A DNA stretch of 42,964 nucleotides from Chara braunii. Its lineage: Eukaryota; Streptophyta; Charophyceae; Charales; Characeae. Under the pieces are notes generated by a model. It worked only from the letters and a program-made list of their open reading frames with translations, searched no databases and was not told the origin of the DNA. The stretch spans positions 307,733 through 350,696 of the forward strand of contig BFEA01000049.1 in the NCBI GenBank assembly GCA_003427395.1, written 5' to 3'. A program made the position numbers and the translations under genes. Positions 20,091 through 30,745 of this stretch are shown piece by piece; the first letter of the stretch is position 1, and each line of letters starts with the position of its first letter.

Positions 20091-21083
20091 NNNNNNNNNN
20101 NNNNNNNNNNNNNNNNNNNNNNNNNNNNNNNNNNNNNNNNNNNNNNNNNNNNNNNNNNNNNNNNNNNNNNNNNNNNNNNNNNNNNNNNNNNNNNNNNNNN
20201 NNNNNNNNNNNNNNNNNNNNNNNNNNNNNNNNNNNNNNNNNNNNNNNNNNNNNNNNNNNNNNNNNNNNNNNNNNNNNNNNNNNNNNNNNNNNNNNNNNNN
20301 NNNNNNNNNNNNNNNNNNNNNNNNNNNNNNNNNNNNNNNNNNNNNNNNNNNNNNNNNNNNNNNNNNNNNNNNNNNNNNNNNNNNNNNNNNNNNNNNNNNN
20401 NNNNNNNNNNNNNNNNNNNNNNNNNNNNNNNNNNNNNNNNNNNNNNNNNNNNNNNNNNNNNNNNNNNNNNNNNNNNNNNNNNNNNNNNNNNNNNNNNNNN
20501 NNNNNNNNNNNNNNNNNNNNNNNNNNNNNNNNNNNNNNNNNNNNNNNNNNNNNNNNNNNNNNNNNNNNNNNNNNNNNNNNNNNNNNNNNNNNNNNNNNNN
20601 NNNNNNNNNNNNNNNNNNNNNNNNNNNNNNNNNNNNNNNNNNNNNNNNNNNNNNNNNNNNNNNNNNNNNNNNNNNNNNNNNNNNNNNNNNNNNNNNNNNN
20701 NNNNNNNNNNNNNNNNNNNNNNNNNNNNNNNNNNNNNNNNNNNNNNNNNNNNNNNNNNNNNNNNNNNNNNNNNNNNNNNNNNNNNNNNNNNNNNNNNNNN
20801 NNNNNNNNNNNNNNNNNNNNNNNNNNNNNNNNNNNNNNNNNNNNNNNNNNNNNNNNNNNNNNNNNNNNNNNNNNNNNNNNNNNNNNNNNNNNNNNNNNNN
20901 NNNNNNNNNNNNNNNNNNNNNNNNNNNNNNNNNNNNNNNNNNNNNNNNNNNNNNNNNNNNNNNNNNNNNNNNNNNNNNNNNNNNNNNNNNNNNNNNNNNN
21001 NNNNNNNNNNNNNNNNNNNNNNNNNNNNNNNNNNNNNNNNNNNNNNNNNNNNNNNNNNNNNNNNNNNNNNNNNNNNNNNNNNN

Positions 21084-21144
<61 letters not shown>
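20011..21144. repeat. (CT)n microsatellite interrupted by a 993-base assembly gap
   Basis: (CT)n runs from about 20011 to 20090 and from 21084 to 21144, with N's at 20091-21083. The equivalent place in the other copy (27547-27609) has only a short GA stretch and a run of 19 G's, so the repeat expanded here or the gap size is artificial. The Arg-Glu and Leu-Ser frames spanning it are meaningless. Confidence 0.9.
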
Positions 21145-21147
<3 letters not shown>

Positions 21148-21626
21148 CTCAGTTGTCGCCCATAGCATGCTACTCCACTTAGAAGCATACGAATGTACCC
21201 AGCATCACCAGGTCCCAACAAGCCAGAGAACCAAAGTCGCAGCGACGAACCCACGGCTGAACACGACCGCCGATTAGCAGCGAGCGTGCGGCTACGACTA
21301 CTGAAAACATCCGGGCGATAACGAGTACCTAACGAGCCGACAATGACTCTGAGTTATACTTCAATAAAAACAATGAATCTGCCCCCAAAACATGGGCAGA
21401 TACATCATCATGTTCCTAAAAATTCCTATCAATTTGTAGCTTGTCTTTAAACTCTAGGAAATCTTCTTAATCTTACACGAAGTTGTGGTTGTTTTTCAAT
21501 TGATCTTCGACCTTGTACTCAGTCCATTTGTTTCTAGTTTGTGTGGGCCTCGCAATTTTTTTGAGGGTTTTGTCTGGGATGGTCTCAAACAATTAGCTAA
21601 AATTCGCTTTTAAAGTTTCGTGCGGT

Positions 21627-22540
21627 TCTGTTGAGCTTTGGGGGATTTGGCCAAGATGGAGGGCAAAGGGCATGAGATGACTCTTTGTGAGGACAGAGAG
21701 AGGGTTGCATCGGGATTGTCTGAGGGGTGCCGGCTAGGGGAACCTTCATTGCATGCGATTGGCGTCGGGCAGCTTTGGATGTCGGATGGGTACCAGTTGA
21801 TGAGGGTTTACTCTGGTTCGATTGGCCTCAGGCAGTGCTGGCTCACTCCCTCGAAGACGAAGACTAGAATTTCCTAGTGGGCAGAAGACTGCAGGATGAG
21901 GATTGTGCCTTGCTCTTGCTAAGGACATNGTCTTTCAAACTTTTTACTAGGATGGAGTTGGGAAGGTGAAGGGGGGACAGGTGAGTGGAGGTTNTGTTGG
22001 GTTTCGGGGGATCTGTTNAAGGTGGAGGGCAATGGACACGAGATGACNCTTTGTGAGGACGAAGAGAGGGTTGAATCAGGTCNTCTGAGGGGTACCGGTT
22101 GGGGGATCTTTCATTAGATGCGATTGGCATCGGGCAGCTTTAGTTGTCGGATGGGTACTGGCTGATAAGGGATCATCTTGGTGCGATTGGCCTCAGGCAG
22201 CGCTGGCTTACCCTCTCGAAGACGGAGACTGGAATCTCCGAAGGGGTTGGAGATTGCAGGATGAGGATTGTGTCTGGCTCGTGTTGACACTGCTGAGGAT
22301 ATGGTCTTTCGAACCCTATACTAGGACGAAGGTGGGGAGGGTGAAGGGGGTTCGGATNGGGGTGGTTGATAACGGATGNGATTGGCATTGAGCGGAGTCT
22401 CGATGGGTACCAGCCGTGGTCATCTGACTTCATTAGAACGTACCCGNGACCTCCCTTTCGATGACGACGACAAAACTGTNGCACTTGTTGGGTCTTCCAG
22501 GACCTCCCTTTCGATGACAAAGACATAACTGTTGTATTTG
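21627..22540. repeat. About 365-bp tandem repeat, two and a half units
   Basis: TTCTGTTGAGCTTTGGGGGA at 21627 recurs as TTGGGTTTCGGGGGATCTGT near 22000. GACTCTTTGTGAGGACAGAG at 21678 recurs near 22045, and GATTGGCCTCAGGCAG at 21818 recurs near 22187. A third, partial unit follows around 22360. No coding potential is evident. Confidence 0.65.
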
Positions 22541-22614
22541 CTGGTTTTTGGGACCATAGTCCATCATCTGTTCACTTAAGGTCTCTTAACTTTTTCAATC
22601 TATTTTTGGAAAAA

Positions 22615-22960
22615 GGATGGTGGGGTATCACGCGTCGTACTCGTGAGTGGGCTAGCTGGTAGGATGGGAATAGAGCACAGCAACAGCAGAGATGGTGGCT
22701 CAGTTGCAGTAAGTCTTGCTAGAGTGGGGAGCAGGGGATTGATTGGGGGGGGGCGGGGTTCTGAAAAAAGAGAGCTCTTAGGAACCTCAAATAGTGAATA
22801 CGGCGAGTAGGAGAAGATGGTGGGTTATCACGCGTCCTACCAGTGAGGGGGCTAGCTGGCAGGATGGGAGTATGGTATAGCAGCAGCAGAGATGGTGGCT
22901 CCGTTGTAGTCAGTCTTGCCGGAGTGAGGTAAAGTGGATTGATGGGGGGTTGATGGGGTG
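22615..22960. repeat. About 199-bp tandem duplication
   Basis: GATGGTGGGGTATCACGCGT (22616) is repeated as GATGGTGGGTTATCACGCGT (22816). Both continue through GGGCTAGCTGG, AGCAGAGATGGTGGCTC and GTCTTGC. Two units only. Confidence 0.7.
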
Positions 22961-23276
22961 TCCTCTGAGTCGTTTCTGAAATCTAGAATTCTAGTTAAAT
23001 CTTGAAGATTGTTGTAGATATGTCTGAAGCTGCTCCAATATTTCTGAGCCAAAGCCGGGTAATGGCCCCGGTATCTTAATTTTCAAAATACCATTCTTAG
23101 GCCAATTGGATTTCTCTAGTAGGTTTTAGTGATGAATCTTCCGAATGCATTCGTTATGGGACGCTGGGCCCGGTTCCCAGTCTGTGCCAATTTGTGAGGT
23201 AATGGTTGTATCTATGGGACGTTGGACCTGGTTTCCAGCAGGTGTTGCTCCCCACCAATAGATGGAGTTGTTTTGT

Positions 23277-23299
23277 AAAAAAAAAAAAAAAAAAAAAAA
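23277..23299 (+). repeat. Run of 23 A's
   Basis: An isolated A23 follows a duplicated GGGACG(C/T)TGG(G/A)CC(C/T)GGTT block (23158 and 23218). It could be the tail of a small retroposed RNA, but I see no promoter boxes or target-site duplication. Confidence 0.4.
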
Positions 23300-24308
23300 G
23301 GGCTTTAGATAAGGGTTTGGTCCCTCCCAACTACTATCATCAATTTATTTGTCTCGTCTATAGCAAGAGAGAGGTAGAATGGTGTCAACACTTCTTTAAC
23401 GATTTATAAATAACCACTCGGAAGGCCATGACGATGCGGGAGACTCAGTTGCTAGATTAATAGGCAACCATCTGCTTATTTTGCTTTTAAGCTTAGTCTC
23501 CAAATTTTATCTCTGATCTCGGATGAGACTCCTCCATTTTGGGATTGTGTGTACGTTCTAGGTTGGCTATCCACTATGTAGGCTGACTTTAGGTTTGGTT
23601 GAATGCAAGTTGAAGCCTTGTAAGGTTCGACTGTCCGTACACTGACGTCCTTTTATTTTTGTCAGAACGGTTGGGATCGTTTTGTATATATCAGTCTTTG
23701 ATGACTCATAAGGTTTATTATACAAGGTCTTTTATTTTTGATTGGGACCTGGGATTGTGATGATTTGAGGCTTGTGAAAATTCGAGACTCGAGATAATCT
23801 GATTTTTTCCTAAGAACCATCTTGGTATGGGTTTTGATTTCCTTGGGTGGCAGAATCGTGCACATTCTGATTGTCATTGGCATTCTCACTATTGTGGCCT
23901 TGTGGGTTTTCAATTTTTATTCTAATTGACGTATGAGAAAGAAAAGAATAACAATGTGAAGTAAAAGGGTGAATGAAGTGTGCAAACCAAAGAGGGTTCG
24001 CTAAAATGAAGAGAGTGTGATTATCAATGAAAGATTTATGGAAGACTTAAAGAGTCCAGAAAATTATATGAAGAGAGAGGTTATGCCTGAAGGCGGCCTA
24101 AGTGGTTATTGGTTTTATCTGGACTCATCTTCAAGTGGAAGATATTTTAAGGATTATATGGATAGTCCATCCATGAGTGAGAGAATGGCTGAGAAATTCT
24201 TATGGTTGATTCCCCTTCAAGTGGGAAGGAGTCTTAATACATTTTTATGGAAGGTTCATCCTTGAGTGGTAGGGTGGCTTGAAAGGTTTTTGTGGTATAA
24301 GGGTTTAT

Positions 24309-24710
24309 CCTCCGCCAGAATCGGCAACTTCATTTTGTTGGTTCTCGGCTGCCGGTGAGGACGTCGTCTGCGGCAAGGAAATCCGCCTGATTCTGGGACC
24401 CCTTGTGTTTGGTCTTTGGTTTTGAGTCACAGGTGATTTTTTGTGTGTGGCAGAGGATGAGGAAATAACCGCTAGAATCGGCATCCCTATTTGTTTAAGT
24501 CATATGGTAACCAGTGGAGGTGTCACCTACGGCAGGGAAACCCGCCAGATTCAGGGACATTTCACTTAGCTTGCTATGTGTTGCAAACGGTCTAGCGCGC
24601 GACAGTGATTTCCATGATTAAGAGGATTAAGTTTTGACTAATAACCGATAGGAGCGTCATCTACGGCTGGGAAACCCACCTAATTTTGGAGACCCTCCAA
24701 TCGGCTTTAG
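24309..24710. repeat. About 165-bp repeat, three diverged units
   Basis: CCGCCAGAATCGGCAAC...CGGCAAGGAAATCCGCC (24310), CCGCTAGAATCGGCATCC...CGGCAGGGAAACCCGCC (24469) and ACCGATAGGAGCG...CGGCTGGGAAACCCACC (24643) share order and spacing. Confidence 0.6.
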
Positions 24711-26749
24711 TTTTATTGAAAGTGACATTGTCAATGAGTGTGAAATAAGTGAGTGTTATTTGGAGGAAGATTATGAGAGTTTGCTCACCGAGCAAAGCCT
24801 AAGGGTGAGATTGGCAAGGTGTATGATGAAAGCGAAAAACCCTACTCATATAAGTAGGATTCATGGGCAAAAGGGATGATTTTCTTTTATTTTGAAAGAC
24901 TTAGTGAATACCCCCACCCATTTGTTTGATGAATCGGTGAAATGAGTGGCTTTTGCGTGATAGTAATGAATTGAGGGATTGGGCTTAACGGGGTTCTTCC
25001 CATAAAGTACATTTATGGCATGTATGATGGGGTCAAACACCCTAATCTTCTAGTTAGCTGAGAGAGTAAGGTGTCTAATTAATCCCCACAATGGGGTGAT
25101 CCTTTTGGAAAGATCTCGAAAAGGAGTATATAGATCAATTGAGTTTGATTCATTGATATGTGAAAAGAAAAGAGTCTAAATAAAGATTGAGATCCTGAAT
25201 TTTGACTCACCACTGAGTTGAGTTTTAACTAGTTCAGGGTGTCCGACGCAATAAAATGTCGTTCAAAGAGATCGGAAGTGGTGTAGTCTTAAGTTTGGCT
25301 TTGGATTACTTCGTATCCATAGTTGTAGTGGGTGGAAAGTGGTCTTATCCACTTGTCGAATTAGGGATTGAAGTGTGTCAGTGGCTGGCCGATTATTCGG
25401 CTACTTTAGATTCCTATTCTAGTTTGGAATTAACTAAGACTTTTGACCACTGACTTTAGTTTAGTGGTTCTGAGGAAATAAGGCCTAGAGTTGTTATAAC
25501 TTATTAACCGTTTTTATCGGTAATAACTCAAGGAGGTTATCATATATTTCTTTTGAAGACTATGTTTGAATGTTATTTGGTTTAAGCATTCGTTGCGACG
25601 GGGACGTCGCTTAATAAGGTCCAGGCAGGTTGTCGTACCAAATGCCCTTACAAGGGTATTTGGCGTGTTTTCTGCAAGTTACGCCAGTGTAGCCTTGCCC
25701 GTCTGATGACGCGCGCGAGAGGAAGCTAGGGTCCTCGCCTGGGTGAGCGGCGCGCGCGGGGTATTGAAGGCGAGGCACAACCAAGCGCAGCCTGGGTGTG
25801 CATGACGTTGCGAACGCGCGACGTCTATTCTTATTTTTTTAATTATTTATTTATTTGTTTTTCTAAGGCGTTTAACTCGGTGATTGGTTTCGAGGCCGAC
25901 GTCGAGACCGACGAGCCTGGCTCAGCTACTAGAGTGCCGGACACAGGTGGTCATCGTGGTAGTTGAGGGCCTTGAGGACCTGGTATTTTAGCGGGGCCAT
26001 TCGAGTTTCTGAAGTGTCGGGGAAGTTGGCAAGGGTCCCCTATCCTACCCGTTTTGAAGTATGGAACGAACGGGTCGATGTGCATGTGGGCCGGAGGGTG
26101 CTTTGGCCCACGACACGGGAGAAAATTTGGGTGGCGGGGGCTGCTCCAGGCGTATGATCTGCCATCCGCCATCCAACATAAGAGGTTTGTGTGTGAGTGT
26201 GCCCATTGGGACCCGCGAGATGCTGAATCATGCCGGGGCAAGGGGGAGGGGGGGGGCGCCCATGGGATACTGCCGCAGTCTTGACTGTGCGGCATGCTGT
26301 TCTAGCAGCGGTTCACATGGGGCCCTTCTCCACTTCGGCCTTCAAAGTTCCAAATTAGAGACTTGCTACTACCTCCAAGATCTGCATCAGGACTTGCTCC
26401 GCTAGGCTCATGACTGCAGGCTGCGCAGCAAGTCTTGCGCCCCTGCCTACTTATCGAGAGACTAGGGTTGCCCCGACAGATGTGCATGGACTGTGCGCTT
26501 TGGTGCCAGACACTGTCGAGGCTGGTTGGCTCAACAAGTGAAGTTGTTACTCAGGACGCCTTCGCGGTTTCCGAGTCCCATGAACACTGTCTCGCTGCAC
26601 GTGTTAATCAGAGGGCGCCTGCGTTAGCGGACAGTTTGACATAGAGGTGGGACCTGTGCACTATCGAAAAGACTGAACCCGGATGCGTATTTGCGTCGAG
26701 TGCATATGAAGAAGGAGACGAAGATGGTAACGAGGAGGCTATGGAGGGA

Positions 26750-27210
26750 AAGAAGAAAGCCATATCCCGCTCGTTTCTTGATGAAAGCGAGTGGGGGAAG
26801 GTAGTAGGTAGGGGTTTTGATATGGGGTGAATTCGATTCTGAGGTTAGTTTTGACTGTCAGGTAGTGATAGGGGAGGGTAGTAAAGAAGGCCGTGCACAA
26901 AGATATGGCGGAAGCCGTTTATGGCGGGATAGAAAGTAGTGTATCTCACATTTTTCTTAACGAAAACAGGCGGACGAAGATGCGAATTAGAGGTTTTGGG
27001 ACCGGGCGAGTCAGATGGTGGAGTCGGAATGGTGAATAGAGGGCTGTAACGGGAGTTAGTAAGGAGATGGGCTGCGTGGAGATGTCGATGAGGAAGAAGA
27101 AGGAGATGGAAAAATGCATATCTCGCCCGTTTCCGAACGAAATCGGGCGAGGGAGGGTGCAAATTAGAGGTTTTGGGGCGCTGCGAGTCTAATGGCAGTG
27201 TCAGTTTTGC
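26750..27210 (+). repeat. About 175-bp tandem repeat with variable-stem hairpins
   Basis: Three units each pair a short hairpin with AATTAGAGGTTTTGGG or similar. Unit 1 is CCCGCTCGTTTC...GAAAGCGAGTGGGG (about 26766-26796), unit 2 is degenerate around AACGAAAACAGGCGG (26961), and unit 3 is CTCGCCCGTTTC...GAAATCGGGCGAG (27122-27151). Stems differ between units 1 and 3 yet each pairs with itself. Confidence 0.55.
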
Positions 27211-27546
27211 CTACAGATTAATGGTTTGGCTGGGGTTCATACTACAGGCTGCGCCCAAGAGCTAGATTTGAGCATAACGATGTATCTGCCCATGTTTTGG
27301 GGGCAGATTCATTGTTTTTATTGAGGTACAACTCAGAGCCATTGTCGGCTCGTTAAGTACTCGTTATCGCCTAGATGTTTTCGGTAGTCGTAGCAGCACG
27401 CTCACTGCCAATCGCCGGTCGTGTTCAGCCGTGGGCTCGTCGCTGCGGCTTTGGTTCTTTGGTTTGTTGGGACCTGGTCATGCTGGTTGCCAGGTACGTT
27501 CGTATGCTTCTAAGCGGAGTAGCAGGGTACGGGCGACAGTTGAGCA

Positions 27547-27609
27547 AGAGAGAGAAAGAGAGAGGAGGAGAGAGAGAGAGAGAGAGAGGAGGGGGGGGGG
27601 GGGGGGGGG
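27547..27609 (+). repeat. GA microsatellite and G19 run
   Basis: GA-rich sequence ends in 19 consecutive G's (27591-27609). It occupies the same site as the long CT tract and gap in copy I, so this position of the LTR is prone to length change. Confidence 0.85.
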
Positions 27610-29543
27610 AAGTAGCGCAAGGACATCGGGGTCGGATGATTACCTGTTGGCCGGTGTGTTGCTCACCCTGTTAAAGGAAGCAGCCCCCTCTCTCTCGCTG
27701 CGTGAGCGACAGGGAAGCGGGGTAACTTCCTATGTCTTGTGGCAGGGTTCCTTCTCGTCTTGCACGTCGGCAGGCTGCTCAGCGGGCTCGGTAATCGAGT
27801 GACTTGTTTGCATGCGCGCCATCGCAATAGATTAGGCTTGGCCGCTAAGTAACGGTCAGCTCGTTGCTACTATGGGCCGTACTCTTTTGACTCAGTTTCT
27901 GGCCCAAGGCATTTGACTTTGGTATGCTACGAAGGGGAGGGGGTCGTTACTTCATCAGACTCACTGTTAATGAAAAGTAGAATATGCTACCTTCGAGACA
28001 GGTGGTGTTGTTGCATACATAACAGTTGTTACCGCTGTATCCTAGGTACTGCAGTTCCTTGAGGTTTCGCACTGGTGTCCCTCTTTCAAGCCATGTCGCT
28101 TGCCCCTTAAGGTCGGTGTCACTGTTGAGAAACCGAAGCGACTGGTCGTCATAAACAACGGGCAGTTACTGTTGAATTTCGGATACAGTATGTGTGTGGC
28201 CCCACCAATGAGGTTGTGTTCTGCGGACCTCGGTATTGTGGCTGTCGAAAACACGGACCTTTGGGACCCAAGTAGGCGTCGCCTGTTTCTGTTTTACTAT
28301 GAGTAACTGTATTTCTATTGCCGCCGTTGGGGTTTCTCTGCCACTATATTTCTGACACGACCGACTGTGTTCCTTTGCTGAACTTTTGACTGATGATTGA
28401 GTATTGAGCAAAGTTGAAAGGGCTCGCCTGTGTTGGTGGCCTCTAGAGGCAGACCAGGCGATGCGGAATGAGCCGAAGACCAAGTTACAGTGCCAAACTA
28501 TACGTACTATGGGATTGCTGCTACAGATGCTAGCAGATGGCGTCGACCGTTAAGCCGCAGGTAGAAAGACTGTGTGATCGCAGTCCATGTGTTGACCGGT
28601 GTATACCTGTAGCAGACGACCGGTGTATGCCCTGACTGGCATTGTGTTTGCTGCTTTTATTCATCCATCGGTGATATACCTGCGCCTTTGTTTTGTGGAT
28701 GGCTGCCGACCTTTCCACGGGGGTGCAAGCTGGGGCTTGGCGTTCGACTGTGGGCCAAAAGGCCGGTGAGTCCTTCGTGCATGTGGTCATTCGGAGAGCG
28801 TGGTGACACTTGTAGTCTCAACGGCGCAGAGCGAGCAGCTGCCGGATTGTTATGTTACTGTGTGCTGTCAAGATATTGTTGTTTTGAGGAGCCGCAATGC
28901 TAGGTCGCTCATGCGAGAGTTCTGATTGGACTACAGATTGCAAGGCCACAAAGCGACTTCCATGCAAGGGCGGATCGGTGTGCCCCCTCACCGCTAAGAT
29001 TCGTTGCGACGGTTGTTCTTGCTGCGGTTTGGCCGTCATTGCGGGGCCCTCAGGCGCATGAAGGTTTCAAGGCCCTCTCTTGGGAGTTGAGTCAGTTTCT
29101 CTCATGTATCTCGAGAGTCTCAAACCCCTCTTTCTGCCCTTCTGACTCTAAGTCTGGTCTATTGGTTCTAAGCGGAAGGCGCCAGGCGGGATTGCAACCC
29201 GTAGGACCGCAGTAAGACTCTGTGGGGAGTCCACCCACCGAGTGCGGGAGCTCTGCCGAAACCTTGGCGAGGTTCTGGAGGCAGGGAACTGACAGGTATA
29301 CCATTCTCCATCTGTATGACACCACTATACCCCTGTTTGCCTATCTCCTTTTAGCTTGACTGATGTATGCATGAGATTGCCTCTATGACTTGTTTTCTTT
29401 CAGGACCTAATCAGATTGAATGGAAGGAATATAAGTGAAAAACTTAAGTTTCCTCTTTATATTGACTGAAAGCAGACTGAGGGATGAACTGGGGGAAGGT
29501 GGGAGGAAGGCAGACTGCCTGGGTTTGACCTGGTCAACCAAGG

Positions 29544-30163
29544 ACTGGGCATTGTTTTTAAGTTGAATGGCCCATGGCTATGTTTATTTGACTGTTTTTT
29601 TAGGGGCCAGACATTGTTTCTAAGCTGAATGGTCTGGTTGCTCTGTTTATTTATGAGGGTTTGTCTGGCTGAAGGGTTTAATTTCTTGTTTCATTCCGAG
29701 GGAGGATTTCTGGTCTAGGGTTAAGCATTGTTTCTAAGTTGAATGGTTTAGCCTGAAAACCACGCACATAAGCATAAACTAAGTATAATAGAAAGTACTT
29801 CATCTATATTTGCATCTGAACTGGTAGTTGGACATTGTTTCTAAGTTGAATGATCCAACACTAAGCCATATTATTAAGAAGAGAAAGGAAAGTACCGAGT
29901 ATAATTGGAAGTAATCTCGGCAAGCTGAGCATTATTTCTAAGCTGAATGGCTCAGTCCCCTGCCCATATTTTCATTTCTTTGTGTGAGAACGAAATAAGA
30001 GAACTATTAAATTTTGGATATTAAACAGTTCAGGCCAAGTAGACATTGTTTCTAAGTTGAATGGTCTAATCATATGCCCAAAGAAGAAGAAAAATAGTTG
30101 TGCAACATGTTCGTGTATACTCTAAGGCATGCTAGACATTGTTTCTAAGCTGAATGGTGTAGC
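29544..30163 (+). repeat. Array of seven covarying hairpins (copy C)
   Basis: Units have a constant loop, ATTGTTTCTAAGYTGAATG, inside arms that pair but change between units: TGGGC/GCCCA (29546-29574), CCAGAC/GTCTGG (29607-29637), GGTTAAGC/GGTTTAGCC (about 29719-29753), GTTGGA/TCCAAC (29827-29858), CTGAGC/GCTCAG (29935-29955), TAGAC/GTCTA (30040-30068) and GCTAGAC/GTGTAGC (30131-30163). Spacing is irregular (60-120 bp), and the sequences between units are unrelated to one another. It is not a CRISPR: spacers vary in length, the stems vary, and the host is eukaryotic. Confidence 0.85.
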
Positions 30164-30479
30164 ACCGTGCTATATGTAAGTTGGGTATAAGGACTAAATC
30201 ATCTGAGGGTTTCATTAACTATCTTATATAAAGTGATTTGGGGCTGGAGAGAGTACTTACGTTTGTGGTTTGGCCTGCATGCGGCTGAGTGAGATTACTA
30301 CTTGGTCTGAGTTTCAGTTTGACAGGTAGTTGCTTTCGATGCTCGCCACGTGCTAGAGCCATAGGAGTTAGTTTCAATTCCTGCATTTTCTGAGCTGAGC
30401 TTATTTTTACTTATGTCAATTTTTGCATTTTCTAGGATCATTTATTATACTTGGTCTTGTATAAATCTTGGTACGTCAC

Positions 30480-30745
30480 TTTGTCTACGGGAAGCGCTGC
30501 CGAAATTTCTACAAAATCAAGGACTTAGTCAAAATTTGACTTTTCAAAGTTTAACTTGTCTAATCTTTGTATTTTTTTTATAAAGGAAATGCTGCCTATA
30601 TTTTTGAATTCAGGGAGTTAGACAAAATTTGACTTTGGAAAGTTGAAGATTATTTCTGTTTCCATATTCGGGCTGATATAAATGTTGGAAAATCATTTTT
30701 TTTACGGGAAACGTTGCCGAAATTTTCTTAGTTTAAGAGGAGATA
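30480..30745 (+). repeat. About 125-bp tandem repeat (copy C)
   Basis: Units carry GGGAAGCGCTGCCGAAATTT (30490), GGAAATGCTGCC (about 30585) and GGGAAACGTTGCCGAAATTT (30706), separated by AGTTAGACAAAATTTGACTT-type sequence. It is the counterpart of 16857-17165. Confidence 0.7.

Larger units (their letters stand above)
15639..21404 (-). mobile_element. LTR copy I of the second family, truncated at both ends
   Basis: The reverse complement aligns with 27281-32222 at roughly nine matching bases in ten wherever I compared by eye (for example 18290-18560 against 29040-29330). It therefore lacks the first about 1.65 kb and the last about 240 bp of the LTR. It contains a CA microsatellite (15838-15890), a 125-bp-period repeat (16857-17165), the hairpin array (17450-18065) and a large CT expansion with an assembly gap. 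Open frames conserved with the other copy (18571-18792, 19127-19432) differ mostly by amino-acid-changing substitutions and are not called. Confidence 0.85.
21405..25630 (+). other. Non-coding 3' interior of the element owning LTR C
   Basis: I see no protein-coding gene in these 4.2 kb. The right end (GACGGGGACGTCGCTTAATA, 25597-25616, then GGTCCAGGCAGG) matches the pre-PPT block of element A at 8742-8776, so this is the sequence leading into the 3' LTR at 25631. The left end is an abrupt join to copy I. Several tandem repeats fill it (separate entries). Scattered N's (21930, 21994, 22018, 22048, 22083, 22358, 22379, 22446, 22480) show low assembly quality. Confidence 0.5.

Noticed and set aside
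19866-21277. Long Arg-Glu or Leu-Ser proteins on both strands
   Set aside because: Translation of a CT microsatellite and N's.
29544-30163. CRISPR-like array (regular conserved element with varying flanks)
   Set aside because: Spacing is irregular, the flanking arms pair with each other, and everything around is eukaryotic LTR sequence; no cas-like gene exists.
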